From contig NZ_AGFR01000007.1 of assembly GCF_000231445.1 (NCBI RefSeq), positions 186,001 through 250,000 of the forward strand: a stretch of DNA of 64,000 bases, written 5' to 3'. This stretch comes from Commensalibacter intestini A911 (lineage in GTDB: Bacteria; Pseudomonadota; Alphaproteobacteria; Acetobacterales; Acetobacteraceae). The notes below the pieces were generated by a model, which worked only from the letters and a program-made list of their open reading frames with translations, was not told the origin of the DNA and did no database searches. This document shows positions 27,294 to 37,140 of this stretch, piece after piece (the stretch's first letter is position 1; each line of letters begins with the position of its first letter). Position numbers and translations under genes: made by a program.

Positions 27294-27364
27294 GACTATT
27301 TTTATAAAATAACCTCATCTTATATTTAAAAAATAGGTTTAGCAAAACTAATTAAACTCATTTT

Positions 27365-28354
27365 TTAATCAATACAAGCAACATATTTCGTGCCATCATT
27401 ATTTTGCTTTAACCTACTTAATGCTTTTGGTATTTCTTCAAATTGTACTAGATTTATTGGTTGCAAAGACAACTTACGATCCGCAATTTGATTTAATAAT
27501 TGATGCCCATCTTGCACTAAACGTGCCCATTGCTGGTCACTACCAAAAGCATGTGTCGACGCTAATGCGATTTCGTGAAGCGAAATGCTACTTGTAAAAG
27601 CAGGTAATGGTGATTTCTCTATTCTATCTTGGATACAGATTAAATGCCCATAAAAACCAAGTAATGGTGCAATATTAGACGCACTTTTACCACTCACAGT
27701 ATCATATGCTGCATAAAGAGATTGTCCTGCCAAGTGATTTTGTAAATGAGATTTCCATTTTTTATCATGATAATCAAAAGTTGCAATAACACCTTGCTGA
27801 TGCAAATTTTGATGATGATACGGACTAGCCGTTACATAAACTTTAGCACCGGCATTGCATAATAACTGCGTTAAAATACTACCAACGCTTCCCCCTGCAC
27901 CACTCACCAAAACTCTTTCTCCTGCAAGGTTAGGTGCTTTTTGAAAAGCTTGCCATGCTGTCAATACAGGGCACGGAAAAGAAGCTGCAGACACACTACT
28001 CAACCGATCAGGAACAGCAATTAAGGCACGTCCATCAACGACAGTATGATGACTATAACTGCCATGAAAACGCAAATCTGTATGGTAGGTATATCGAGAT
28101 CCAATACGAATATGACGCATATTCTTACCAACTGCAACAACAAGGCCCATACCATCCACACCTGGAATTTGGCCTTGCTTCCAATCTTTGCCAAACCCTG
28201 ACATAAGCTTCCAGTCTACTGGATTTAAACCAACGGCTCTATTTTCAATTAGGACTTGATGATCTGCTAAAGGTTCTATTTGATGAGATGTTAACACCAA
28301 ATCCAGAGGATTCTCTGAACCATTCCAACTCCATGCTTTGGTTTCAATAAACAT
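27365..28354 (-). CDS. Zinc-independent medium-chain reductase (quinone oxidoreductase-like)
   Basis: A 329-residue MDR-family enzyme. The N-terminal half has ENRAVGLNPVDWKLMSG and GQIPGVDGMGLVVAVGKNM, typical of quinone oxidoreductase/YhdH-like branches. The Rossmann half has ERVLVSGAGGSVGSILTQLL and AKVYVTAS for NAD(P)H. The catalytic zinc ligands of alcohol dehydrogenases (GHE) are missing, so a zinc-free reductase is expected. It stands alone on the minus strand just downstream of the long Hint gene. Substrate unknown. Confidence 0.87.
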   Translation of the reverse strand: MFIETKAWSWNGSENPLDLVLTSHQIEPLADHQVLIENRAVGLNPVDWKLMSGFGKDWKQGQIPGVDGMGLVVAVGKNMRHIRIGSRYTYHTDLRFHGSYSHHTVVDGRALIAVPDRLSSVSAASFPCPVLTAWQAFQKAPNLAGERVLVSGAGGSVGSILTQLLCNAGAKVYVTASPYHHQNLHQQGVIATFDYHDKKWKSHLQNHLAGQSLYAAYDTVSGKSASNIAPLLGFYGHLICIQDRIEKSPLPAFTSSISLHEIALASTHAFGSDQQWARLVQDGHQLLNQIADRKLSLQPINLVQFEEIPKALSRLKQNNDGTKYVACID

Positions 28355-28433
28355 GAACTGTTCCTTTAAATATGATTTATTTACCTATAAATATAACCCT
28401 TACATATTTTTTTTAAATAACAAACAGTTTAAA

Positions 28434-28457
28434 AGGAAATCACTTTTATGATTTCCT
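28434..28457 (-). terminator. Terminator of the long Hint gene
   Basis: Nine-base perfect arms (28434-28442 and 28449-28457) with a 6-base loop, followed on the minus strand by a short T-run. It lies 11 bases past the Hint gene stop. Confidence 0.75.
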
Positions 28458-28467
28458 CTGAATAAAT

Positions 28468-30744
28468 CTATTGATTAACAGCAACATTTTCATATGGTTG
28501 AACAAAATATGGCCCGCCTGCTAAAACTTGAACCACTAAAATAGCAGTATCATTATCATTTTTATCCTCCAAACGTATTAATGCATTCCCATTCGTCCAA
28601 CGATAGGGCCCTTGCTCATTCACATCCCATCCTTGTAAATTAGGCATTACAAAATGATCACTCACCTGACGGACCGCATTTTTTTCTAATATCGTTATAT
28701 TTCCAACCAACACACCTAAATGACGACGATCATCAACAAAAGACCCAATCACCTCGCTAGGTTTGCTGGTACGAGATACTAATCGCACATTATCAGTTTG
28801 AGGAGGAATAACGAAAGAGAAACGTCCTTTTCCTTGATGTGTTGTCTTAATCACCTCCCCTTTATCCGTCACAAGATGTAAATTACTATCTTCTGTGATT
28901 TGATGTTCAGCACCTTTATATTCACAACCAAGCTGTTGCGCACGCTCTGTTAACTGTTGATAAATGGGCTCTACAACTTCTCGTGCAACTGTTAATGGAT
29001 AAGCTGAATCTGCATGCCAATTTTTTTGTTTATTATGAATATCAATAACATTATTGCTTTGTTTGAAATAACGTCTATTCCCTGTATCTAAATAACTTTC
29101 AGTCAACATGCCATCCGCAGTAATCACAGAATGATCTTCGGTTTCAATATGATAGTAAGTATATTCTGTAATAGAAGTATCATAGTAAATAGAATAACCA
29201 TTCACCAACATACGAGCAGGAATAAATTGATCGTTAAAGAATAAACAATGCTCAGCTGTAACCAGTAAATCCTTATAAGGCACCCCCTCAGCAACTGCAT
29301 TTTTTAATATTCTTACTGGATAGTCCGCTTGATCTTCCAGCAATAAAGGGCAAGCAATAACATGATTATATCCAACCCATGTAATGGCACGATTTTGTGC
29401 CCCATCTCTTGTATGTGTAACAACTTGATCACCAACATTCAACTTCTCAACAGCAACTGGACCATTAATCGTATCAATTAAAGTTCCTTCTACAAAACAA
29501 ACCACATCCTCAGCATCATTTGTAATAGTTGCACCATTATATTGATATACATTTACAGTACTACCCGTTGCGACACCGACATAACTATTATCAAATGTTG
29601 AATTCGCATATACATTAATATTTCCTGCACCATCCGCCAAATGAAAACGAGTATTTACACCACTTGGCAAATTCGTTAAATTATAGGTCGCATAAGAACT
29701 TCCAGGCTCATAAAAATAATCATTAATTGATGAGCTCCCACTATAAATATTTGTAATTTCAGAAATATAAATATTATTACGCGAAATTCCTGTTGTAGTA
29801 CTGGAACCAATCCGTAAATAAGTATTAGCCAAAAAAGAATTTTGAATAGTGCCATTATCATAAATGGTCGGCGTAGAATTCCCTGTTATAGTAATCCCAT
29901 CAACAACTGCCCCAGCGTTAATAGTTAAAGATGAAATTGCAATTAAATTAATTGGCCCTTCAACATTTGTGACTGTTCCATTTGAATTTGAATAAACAGT
30001 TTTTCCATCGACAAGGCTGGCTGTCCATGTTCCTCCTGAATAAGATGGATAATCATTTGATAGTGTAAAATTACCATTACTATAATCTGCGTGTGTCTCT
30101 TGTGCGATCACAGAAGATCCATATGAAGATCCTCCATAAACACGAAAAGTTTGATATCCTGTTGTAGGAGCGCTCGCATTATGAGCACTAATATTTGGAA
30201 AATTTGGATTTAATACAGTAACATTTGTTGCCGTAGAAATACTGCTCGTTTTACTGGATGTTGTAAACGTAGTCGCCGTACCAGAAGGGAGTTGTGATAA
30301 GTTCAACGTGCCGCTGGTGCTACCTGTTGTGCCTGGATTGTAAAAGGTATCATTATCCGATTCAGATCCAGAACTGAATGTTACCGCTTCTGCTACATAA
30401 TTGTTAGAAGAAGATATTCCACCACTAGCAATCGTTACTTTGCCATTAAATATATCGGAGTTCTCTAAGGTGCCACCTGTTTGCACAGTAATCGTTGGTG
30501 ATGAGTTACTAGAGCTTCCCACGACAACTGCATTATCAACAACAGCACCCGCAGCAACAATCAGATTAGCACCAATTAAATTAACTGGACCATCAATCGT
30601 TTGTGTGCCATCAGAACTAATATAGACTGTTTTACCATCCTGTAACGTTGCAGTCCATGTTCCTCCAACCAAACAAGCATAATCATTAGTAATAACTACA
30701 TTGCTAAAATCGGTTTCTTGATTAATATAATTTGACATTTTCAT
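28468..30744 (-). CDS. Repeat surface protein with C-terminal Hint domain
   Basis: A 758-residue intact paralogue of the Hint proteins. Two N-terminal modules of about 200 residues repeat the same order: NDYACLVGGTWTATLQDGKT / NDYPSYSGGTWTASLVDGKT, then GPVNLIGANLIVAAGAVVD / GPINLIAISSLTINAGAVVD. The composition is Ser/Thr/Asn/Gly-rich, beta-helix-like. The Hint domain begins at Cys416 (codon 29497-29499; CFVEGTLIDT), with LNVGDQVVTHTRDG and the block-B motif TAEHCLFFND. The conserved tail has SRTSKPSEVIGSFVDDRRHL and PYRWTNGNALIRL. No signal peptide is seen. The second ATG (30738, MSNYINQ) is better spaced from the AGGTA ribosome site than 30744. A surface or secreted role is inferred from composition. 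Confidence 0.85.
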   Translation of the reverse strand: MKMSNYINQETDFSNVVITNDYACLVGGTWTATLQDGKTVYISSDGTQTIDGPVNLIGANLIVAAGAVVDNAVVVGSSSNSSPTITVQTGGTLENSDIFNGKVTIASGGISSSNNYVAEAVTFSSGSESDNDTFYNPGTTGSTSGTLNLSQLPSGTATTFTTSSKTSSISTATNVTVLNPNFPNISAHNASAPTTGYQTFRVYGGSSYGSSVIAQETHADYSNGNFTLSNDYPSYSGGTWTASLVDGKTVYSNSNGTVTNVEGPINLIAISSLTINAGAVVDGITITGNSTPTIYDNGTIQNSFLANTYLRIGSSTTTGISRNNIYISEITNIYSGSSSINDYFYEPGSSYATYNLTNLPSGVNTRFHLADGAGNINVYANSTFDNSYVGVATGSTVNVYQYNGATITNDAEDVVCFVEGTLIDTINGPVAVEKLNVGDQVVTHTRDGAQNRAITWVGYNHVIACPLLLEDQADYPVRILKNAVAEGVPYKDLLVTAEHCLFFNDQFIPARMLVNGYSIYYDTSITEYTYYHIETEDHSVITADGMLTESYLDTGNRRYFKQSNNVIDIHNKQKNWHADSAYPLTVAREVVEPIYQQLTERAQQLGCEYKGAEHQITEDSNLHLVTDKGEVIKTTHQGKGRFSFVIPPQTDNVRLVSRTSKPSEVIGSFVDDRRHLGVLVGNITILEKNAVRQVSDHFVMPNLQGWDVNEQGPYRWTNGNALIRLEDKNDNDTAILVVQVLAGGPYFVQPYENVAVNQ

Positions 30745-30893
30745 TACCTAACTTTTTCACAATGTTTGTTAAAACACCGTATTGAACACCTGTTAGGTAT
30801 TGATATGTGATGATATTTTTAAATTTCAAGAAAAGATGTATTTTATATGCATAAAAATATACATGATTATAACAATGAAATTAATAAATAAAT

Positions 30894-31034
30894 TTATTTA
30901 GAAGAAGGAGGCATAGCTTGATGAAAATACTCTTTATCTGCGTTTAAATCCCGCCCAACAGGGAAAAACCACATGCCAACCGTAACAATTACAAAGAGTA
31001 AAATAATCGCGCCACCGTAAATAATTTTTTGCAT
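30894..31034 (-). CDS. 46-residue single-pass membrane peptide downstream of thyX
   Basis: A short frame with a strong ribosome site (AGGA, then 8 bases, then ATG at 31034). The peptide starts MQKIIYGGAIILLFVIVTVG, one clear membrane helix, followed by MWFFPVGRDLNADKEYF and a short polar tail ending in PPSSK. It begins 24 bases after the thyX stop and is likely cotranscribed. The codon use and ribosome site make it look real. Its role is unknown. Confidence 0.72.
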   Translation of the reverse strand: MQKIIYGGAIILLFVIVTVGMWFFPVGRDLNADKEYFHQAMPPSSK

Positions 31035-31058
31035 GTGTTTTTCCTAATATTTTTTAAA

Positions 31059-31991
31059 CTATTTTTGTTGATAAGGGGCTAACATTTGCATCATCTCGGT
31101 CCACTCTCTTTTTGTTAAACCACTATCAGCTTGCTCTATTGCTTCGCCGTTTAACATTCTTCCAAGAACTTTCATCATTGACGCAGAAAAAGTCACAGCA
31201 CCACGACGATAATCTTCGAATGCTTCACAAGCAATTGGCACCCATGCTTGAAGCGTTTTTAACATTGCTTCAGCATAAACTCTTATTTCATATTGGGCAT
31301 GAGGATCAATACGTAATTGTAAAAAATGGAATAAATTATGTAAATTAATTTTCCAGTACCATTGACTATAACTATTTAACGTTAAGTTCATTCTGGCCAA
31401 TTCACGCGCTAATCCATAGCCACCTTCTTCAGCTGGATTCAGCATCGTTTCATAGTTGTCATAACATTGTTGCGCATCTTGTTTTAACAAATTAATAACA
31501 GCAGCAGCCTGTTCAGAAGATAAAACATCTCCTCTTCCTTGATTATTAATCTTACTTTGTGCTGCCAAAACCTCTGGCTCAGGAATATAAAATTCACGAT
31601 CCATAATCGAATAACGTGCAGAATATTCATTCACACTTGCAGTACGATGACGTATCCATTGACGTGCTACAAAAATAGGTAAACGCACATGATATTTAAT
31701 CTCACACATTTCAAATGGTGTTGTATGATGATGACGCATCAAATAACGAATTAATCCACGATCTTCAGAAACTTTTTTTGTTCCTGCGCCGTAAGAAACA
31801 CGTGCCGCCTGAACAATAGAAGAATCATCCCCCATATAATCAACCACACGAACAAACCCATGATCTAATACAGGTAACGCTTTAAATAGCATTGCCTCTA
31901 ACCCAGGAGATACAGGGCGCTTTGTAGGTATTTGAAGATTAGACTGAGATTCTATTTCTGCTTGTTGTTCTGCTGTAAGAGGCATGTTCAT
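31059..31991 (-). CDS. thyX: Flavin-dependent thymidylate synthase
   Basis: A 310-residue ThyX, which makes dTMP from dUMP with FAD and methylenetetrahydrofolate. The ThyX motif [15 protein letters not shown] is complete. Other landmarks: [37 protein letters not shown], and [13 protein letters not shown]-type C-terminal helix ([14 protein letters not shown]). Length fits the longer alphaproteobacterial members. No thyA is seen in this window. First gene of a probable pair with the 46-residue membrane peptide. Confidence 0.96.
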   Translation of the reverse strand: MNMPLTAEQQAEIESQSNLQIPTKRPVSPGLEAMLFKALPVLDHGFVRVVDYMGDDSSIVQAARVSYGAGTKKVSEDRGLIRYLMRHHHTTPFEMCEIKYHVRLPIFVARQWIRHRTASVNEYSARYSIMDREFYIPEPEVLAAQSKINNQGRGDVLSSEQAAAVINLLKQDAQQCYDNYETMLNPAEEGGYGLARELARMNLTLNSYSQWYWKINLHNLFHFLQLRIDPHAQYEIRVYAEAMLKTLQAWVPIACEAFEDYRRGAVTFSASMMKVLGRMLNGEAIEQADSGLTKREWTEMMQMLAPYQQK

Positions 31992-32062
31992 TCCACTCTA
32001 TTTAAAAATAAAAACGCAAAAAGGCATTTCTTTATAAACCACAAACACAGTCATGATAAGAA

Positions 32063-33478
32063 CTAATTTTTAGACACGGCTGTGATTGTCATATTATTCT
32101 GATTGATTAACTTAAAAAATTCTATGAAATTCATATTCAATAATGTGTTAACACGCTCTGATGTATCAAATACGATCGACAATCGCATCATATGCTTGGG
32201 GTTTTGTAATATATCAGCCAGAGCAGTATAAAGTTGACGATCCAACTCAAAATCTTTTCCTTTAGAAAAATCAATAAACTTTCTTAAGGTATCATCATAA
32301 ACTTGTTTTTCAGTTTGACCTGAAGTCTTAGCCAAAATAGAGAAAATACGCTTCTTCAATCCTGCATCGTAGACAGATAATGTCATTGATTTTAATAAAA
32401 CACTTTCTGACCAATTAACCGTATAAGGATTAAATATTTTTTGGTCAATATAAAAGCGACTTTGTAAATAAAGACCCAGAAAATCATAACCAAAATAATT
32501 TAGTTTATGCAAAGCAAACAATGAATCTTTAGAGTAATACGTAAAATTAGAGTGAAACGCTCCATTAATATGTGTATATCCTAGCCTTTTTAAATATTCA
32601 GAAAAAAGGCTAAAAGAGGATAAAAGGTCATAATCCATCTTATCCACTAAAATTTCTCCATCCCAAGTTGTATCCTGTCGTGAAAGATGAAGATTTAACT
32701 GACCAATAGATAACCGCTGCTGATGCGCACGAAAACCAACCACTCCATAAGCTTTTAAGAAAAAATTAGTGCTGGTAAAAAATGAAGAAAAAAATTCTTT
32801 TTCATTAAATTTCTGATCATTAGACATCTCCAAAACCAGCTGGTCAAAATGAAGCGCATCTAAAGAGGCTGATTGACCTACTTTAATCTGAGGAGCAATA
32901 TCTAAATTATAAAAAATATATGGTCTATTCTTTGCAGAACCTACCCGAGAGATCTTCCAGCTTCCTAAACGTAATTTTCCCCATTGCGTATAAAAATACG
33001 CTCCCTTCATATTTCCTTGATCAAAAGAAATATTCCAAATGTCTGATAATGATAGACCTGCCTTTTGATTGGCTATATTTAAAGTCGGAATAGTTAGATT
33101 GCTAAATGCTAAAACGGCAACCGATGCAGTTAAAGACGAAGATTTAATCGCAATATCTTCAATATTTAAATTACTAAGGTTATGACTATCTTTTGGTATT
33201 GCCGAGATTTTGCGAATAGTAATTTCTGTATTATTTGATAAAGACAGTTTAATATTATCCACTACAACAGATTGTGTCAGCCAATTAATATGAGCATCTG
33301 AATAAGAATAATGCCCTTTAGCACCAACAATTTGCTGTAATCTACCTTGTACATGTAACAAAGCACTTTGCGCATGAGAATGAGCAACTTGGTATCCTTT
33401 TACCCCCACCCACACAAAGAGCGAGAGAATCACCAATATCAATAATAACTTTTTTTTCATGCTGTTGGTAAAATTCAC
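32063..33478 (-). CDS. Membrane-anchored YdgA/DUF945-like protein (third of three)
   Basis: A 471-residue protein with one N-terminal membrane helix (KKLLLILVILSLFVWVGVKG) and a long beta-rich periplasmic part. It has features of AsmA/YdgA-like proteins: a short basic cytoplasmic end, then repeated statements such as WLTQSVVVDNIKLSLSNN and ISAIPKDSHNLSNLNIEDI. It is more distant from the two proteins upstream than they are from each other but has the same length range, topology and strand. I do not recognise a precise family. Such proteins are generally tied to the cell envelope. Confidence 0.75.
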   Translation of the reverse strand: MNFTNSMKKKLLLILVILSLFVWVGVKGYQVAHSHAQSALLHVQGRLQQIVGAKGHYSYSDAHINWLTQSVVVDNIKLSLSNNTEITIRKISAIPKDSHNLSNLNIEDIAIKSSSLTASVAVLAFSNLTIPTLNIANQKAGLSLSDIWNISFDQGNMKGAYFYTQWGKLRLGSWKISRVGSAKNRPYIFYNLDIAPQIKVGQSASLDALHFDQLVLEMSNDQKFNEKEFFSSFFTSTNFFLKAYGVVGFRAHQQRLSIGQLNLHLSRQDTTWDGEILVDKMDYDLLSSFSLFSEYLKRLGYTHINGAFHSNFTYYSKDSLFALHKLNYFGYDFLGLYLQSRFYIDQKIFNPYTVNWSESVLLKSMTLSVYDAGLKKRIFSILAKTSGQTEKQVYDDTLRKFIDFSKGKDFELDRQLYTALADILQNPKHMMRLSIVFDTSERVNTLLNMNFIEFFKLINQNNMTITAVSKN

Positions 33479-33654
33479 AATTCAATAAAACTATTTATTG
33501 CTTTTCTTTATAGACCATAAAGCAAAAAAACAAGAAAACAAAAATTTATTTTATATCCCCTTTATTATCTAAATACATACTCTATTCAATATAAAAAAAG
33601 CCATCTCACCATTAAAAAGAGATCACTTTAATATATAAAGGAACAATTTTATAC

Positions 33655-35415
33655 TTAGTTTACTGGCTCTGCTTTGATATGCATGTTAAGCAAATCAAAA
33701 GTTTCTTGTTCATTTCTTCCTGCTAAACTAGCCCCATTCAACGGCGATGTTGGAATAGAAGTCAATTTAATTTCTGTTTTTTGCGGGTCTTGCACCCATT
33801 GATTGGCTGCTTTTATAACCTCTCCAGCGAAAGTAGGACTCATTGTTTCCAAATATACAGAGCCTGCTTTTACAGAATTAACAATGTTTTTCTTTACTTC
33901 CTCTTCACTAATACCTTGCTCTTGACTGACCTGTTGAATAAATTTTTCTATAAACCCTGTACTTTTCATAGTCAGTGTAAATTCTCTAAATTTTACATCT
34001 GGATTTTGTAAATTATCTACAAGATTATTATAATTCAAATTAACAGGTATATTCGCTTTAAATGTTGCACTGACCTGTCCAATATCTTTAAATAATAATT
34101 GATCCAGTGATAAGGAAAGTAATTTTGTCTGTAATTGATATTGCTCTCTTAATATTCCTGAAACAAAAATAACTTTATATCCCAAATCAGTAAGAATTTG
34201 TGTATTGGAATAATCTTTTGGTAAAGTAAAAGTAAGATTATCTAAACTATAAATCGCTTGCCTTTCTCCTTGTTGGTGCACTTCTACATTCGCTTTAATT
34301 GAGCCCAATGAAATCTGAGCATCACCAAAAACTGATTTTAAATCTGTAAGACTTATATTCGCTTTTTGTGCATTCTCTTGCTGTATATAGTCTTTTTGCA
34401 TAGCAAGGAAACTTGCCATGAATAAATCGTAATTCGTATAATTTAAATTTTGATAAATTCGATCAATCAAAGAAAAGTCAACACCATTTACATCCAATGA
34501 CGCCAATTTAAAATAATTATTCCCGCCAAACCCATCAACCAAAGAAAAACCTTTTAATGATTGATCGGACTGCCGTCCAAAACCATAATTTTTCATATCA
34601 TAATGGGCTAATTTTAGAGTTCCAATATACTGTTTTTTATATTGCAATTGGTCAATACTAAATAAATCAAATTTTAATTTTGCAAAAGTTTCAGAGTATC
34701 GTTTCATTAACTCTTGCGTAGAAATCGTATAAATATCATTATTATTAAATAATGCTTCTTGATCTTGCGACATCTCAGCAAGATTAACTTGGTTCAGTGT
34801 GATTGCTGACAATTTAAATTTATCAGAACCCGCTGTTATCAAAAAATCTTTTAAAGTAATATCAGTCTTTTTACTCAATCCATAATTCGTCATTTGATAT
34901 TGAGCAATTTTAAAATTAGAGTGACTTCCTTCACGATATTCAAAATTTTGAATATTAAGCAAATCAAAACTGATTTTTGAAGGGTAAAGTTTTTTAATAG
35001 CCCCATTTCCAATGACAATCCAGCCGGCTTCTGCCTTAGCATCTTCTAACTCTAAATGCTCCACAGTTACATCATTGTCATCACTTCCGTCTTCTTTGAT
35101 AGCAACTTTATCTACAATGAATTTAGGTAAACTATTTCCTAAACCAAAGATAATATCCACTTTATCTGCACTATAAGTTATACCGTCATCATCCTTAAAA
35201 ACCACTTTATCCATAGTAACATCTTGAGAAAAAATACTTATATGGTGATTGGCATACGTTAATGTTGATCCTGGTAAAGCACTCTTAATCAAATTAATAT
35301 TTTCTTGAAATTTTTGCTCGGCTTGTTGAGCAACATAATAATACCCTCCTCCACCGACAGCCCCCATACCAACAATAACAACAGCACTAATAATCGTGGC
35401 TTTACTCATCGACAA
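33655..35415 (-). CDS. Membrane-anchored YdgA/DUF945-like protein (second of three)
   Basis: A 586-residue protein. The N-terminal helix is IISAVVIVGMGAVGGGGYYY, followed by AEQKFQENINLIKSALPGST and SIFSQDVTMDKVVFKDDDGI, closely matching its upstream neighbour. It contains an internal duplication: YQMTNYGLSKKTDITLKDF is followed about 100 residues later by YDMKNYGFGRQSDQSLKGF, each leading into a second beta block. No catalytic motif is visible. Probably anchored in the inner membrane with the bulk in the periplasm. The family resemblance to E. coli YdgA is a recollection-level call; function unknown. Confidence 0.8.
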   Translation of the reverse strand: MSMSKATIISAVVIVGMGAVGGGGYYYVAQQAEQKFQENINLIKSALPGSTLTYANHHISIFSQDVTMDKVVFKDDDGITYSADKVDIIFGLGNSLPKFIVDKVAIKEDGSDDNDVTVEHLELEDAKAEAGWIVIGNGAIKKLYPSKISFDLLNIQNFEYREGSHSNFKIAQYQMTNYGLSKKTDITLKDFLITAGSDKFKLSAITLNQVNLAEMSQDQEALFNNNDIYTISTQELMKRYSETFAKLKFDLFSIDQLQYKKQYIGTLKLAHYDMKNYGFGRQSDQSLKGFSLVDGFGGNNYFKLASLDVNGVDFSLIDRIYQNLNYTNYDLFMASFLAMQKDYIQQENAQKANISLTDLKSVFGDAQISLGSIKANVEVHQQGERQAIYSLDNLTFTLPKDYSNTQILTDLGYKVIFVSGILREQYQLQTKLLSLSLDQLLFKDIGQVSATFKANIPVNLNYNNLVDNLQNPDVKFREFTLTMKSTGFIEKFIQQVSQEQGISEEEVKKNIVNSVKAGSVYLETMSPTFAGEVIKAANQWVQDPQKTEIKLTSIPTSPLNGASLAGRNEQETFDLLNMHIKAEPVN

Positions 35416-35449
35416 CTACCTTAAAATATAACTCATAAAGATCATATTG

Positions 35450-35486
35450 CATAAAAAAGCTGTAAGAAGAATATTCTTACAGCTTT
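35450..35486 (-). terminator. Terminator between two YdgA-like genes
   Basis: Perfect 13-base arms (35456-35468 and 35474-35486), 5-base loop, then a T-run on the minus strand. It ends the 35520-36929 gene, so the three paralogues are not one simple operon. Confidence 0.88.
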
Positions 35487-35519
35487 AAAATAGCCTATAT
35501 CATTGAATGATCAACAATA

Positions 35520-36929
35520 TTATTTTGCGTCTTGTGTTGTTACTTTTAATTGTAAAGCATTAAAAATATCAGATTGAGATTTGCCCATTAACTCCATTGC
35601 AGTAACTGGAGTAGCAGGATTAACTTCGATAACAAGAGATTTTGTAGGATTATTAATCAAATCAAGGATTGCTTCATCACCTTGTTTTTCTACTGTTGTT
35701 GTAGAATTCTGTGCATCTTCCTTAATCGTTGCGATCATTTGTTGTTTAACTTGATCTGCAGTCACTGTTTTATTCGCTGTTGCATCTGAAGAAGATTGAC
35801 TTTGTTTTTTAGCAGCACTTTCAAAGATTTTTTGGAATAAACCTTGATCATGTAACACAACTTTTAAAGCAATTAACTTATAGGATGCAAGTAACTCTTG
35901 AGGATTTACCGTGGAAATATCTTCAGGCGCATTAAATTTCAAATCAGCATTCAGACTACCCATATCTTTGATGGTCAAACTAAATGGTGTAAATGCCCAT
36001 TGTTGTTTCGCTTTATCATAAGTTGCTGAGATGTTTCCAGAGGCATCAATTTGATCATACCCGATTTGAGCTAGAGGATATAATCTTATGTTATGAGCTG
36101 TTCCAATTTTAAATCCAGAAAACACACCAGAACTTTTTAGATCACCACTGGCAGCGACAGAATTTTCTGTTTCAAATTTAGCAAGCGACCAAGTTTGACC
36201 AGCTAAATTCGCAGATAACCCTTCTAAAGTTGCTTTTGCAGGCTGACCAGGAAGCGTTTTAGGAGATTGTTTTTGCTCTATTTGAGCAGCAATCTCTGCA
36301 ACATTCAGCCCATCAATCTGAGCTTGATCTAATTTCAAAAATTCTTGGCCATCAGCACTTGCTTTAAGTTCTAACTGTTTTAAAACTTGATTAGAGTTCT
36401 GCTTTAAACCGTAATTTTTTAATTCATATTGACCAACAGTAATACCTGTTTTATCTGGCCCTATCGCACTAAAATTCTGAATATTTAATAAATCAAAACT
36501 GACTTTAGAAGGGAAAACTTGAGTGATTTTACCATTTTCAATAACAATTGCCCCAGCACCAACAGCGATATTTTTTGCATCAACATGTGCAATATCAATT
36601 GTACCACCTTCAAAAGCTGTATGGAACTTATCAACAGAGATATCTCCTACTTTATCAGCAGAAACACCACCAATGATAACCGTATCAGCGGTATATTCCT
36701 GCCCTTTTCCATCTTTAAAAATTACTTTATGCAAAGTAGCAGATTGCGAAAATGGACTTACGCTGTGGCTTTCATATTTAATAGAAGATCCCGGCATTGA
36801 ATTTTCTGCCAACTGAATTGCATTCGTTAGCTCTTGCTCTGCCTTGTTAGACGCATAATAATATCCGCCTCCACCAACAACACCAATACCAATAATAACA
36901 ACAGCACCAACAACCGCGGCTTTACTCAT
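35520..36929 (-). CDS. Membrane-anchored YdgA/DUF945-like protein (first of three)
   Basis: A 469-residue protein beginning MSKAAVVGAVVIIGIGVVGG, a Gly-rich membrane helix nearly the same as in the next gene. The following region (MPGSSIKYESHSVSPFSQSA, TLHKVIFKDGKGQEYTAD) also aligns. The YELKNYGLKQNSNQVLKQLE motif occurs once here and twice in the neighbour. Four cysteine-free domains, no enzyme motif. Its own terminator follows (35450-35486). Inner-membrane anchored, periplasmic bulk, envelope role inferred only. Confidence 0.82.
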   Translation of the reverse strand: MSKAAVVGAVVIIGIGVVGGGGYYYASNKAEQELTNAIQLAENSMPGSSIKYESHSVSPFSQSATLHKVIFKDGKGQEYTADTVIIGGVSADKVGDISVDKFHTAFEGGTIDIAHVDAKNIAVGAGAIVIENGKITQVFPSKVSFDLLNIQNFSAIGPDKTGITVGQYELKNYGLKQNSNQVLKQLELKASADGQEFLKLDQAQIDGLNVAEIAAQIEQKQSPKTLPGQPAKATLEGLSANLAGQTWSLAKFETENSVAASGDLKSSGVFSGFKIGTAHNIRLYPLAQIGYDQIDASGNISATYDKAKQQWAFTPFSLTIKDMGSLNADLKFNAPEDISTVNPQELLASYKLIALKVVLHDQGLFQKIFESAAKKQSQSSSDATANKTVTADQVKQQMIATIKEDAQNSTTTVEKQGDEAILDLINNPTKSLVIEVNPATPVTAMELMGKSQSDIFNALQLKVTTQDAK

Positions 36930-37091
36930 TAAAATTATCCTTTAATAAACGAAATTAGCTTTATTATAATTACAGTTTGTATATAAGCAATAACCCCATA
37001 GAAAAAAAGGATTATAACTCTTTATATCCTAATAAAAACTTAAGTTTTATCTTTTTTTTATTTTTGTCTTTTTTTATTCTATAAAAAACTA

Positions 37092-37097
37092 TATACT
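37092..37097 (+). promoter_or_regulatory. Candidate -10 box of ssrA
   Basis: TATACT about 49 bases before the first RNA pairing of ssrA. A convincing -35 at normal spacing is not seen; TTGTCT lies too far upstream. A small palindrome (37104-37117, GTTGGT and ACCAAC arms around TT) lies at the expected start of transcription. Confidence 0.35.
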
Positions 37098-37140
37098 ACA
37101 ACTGTTGGTTTACCAACTATGGTAATAAACGGTATATGGA

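Noticed and set aside
36519-36816. Two plus-strand frames within the YdgA-like gene
   Set aside because: Both are shadows of a well-supported minus-strand protein with a membrane anchor and paralogues.
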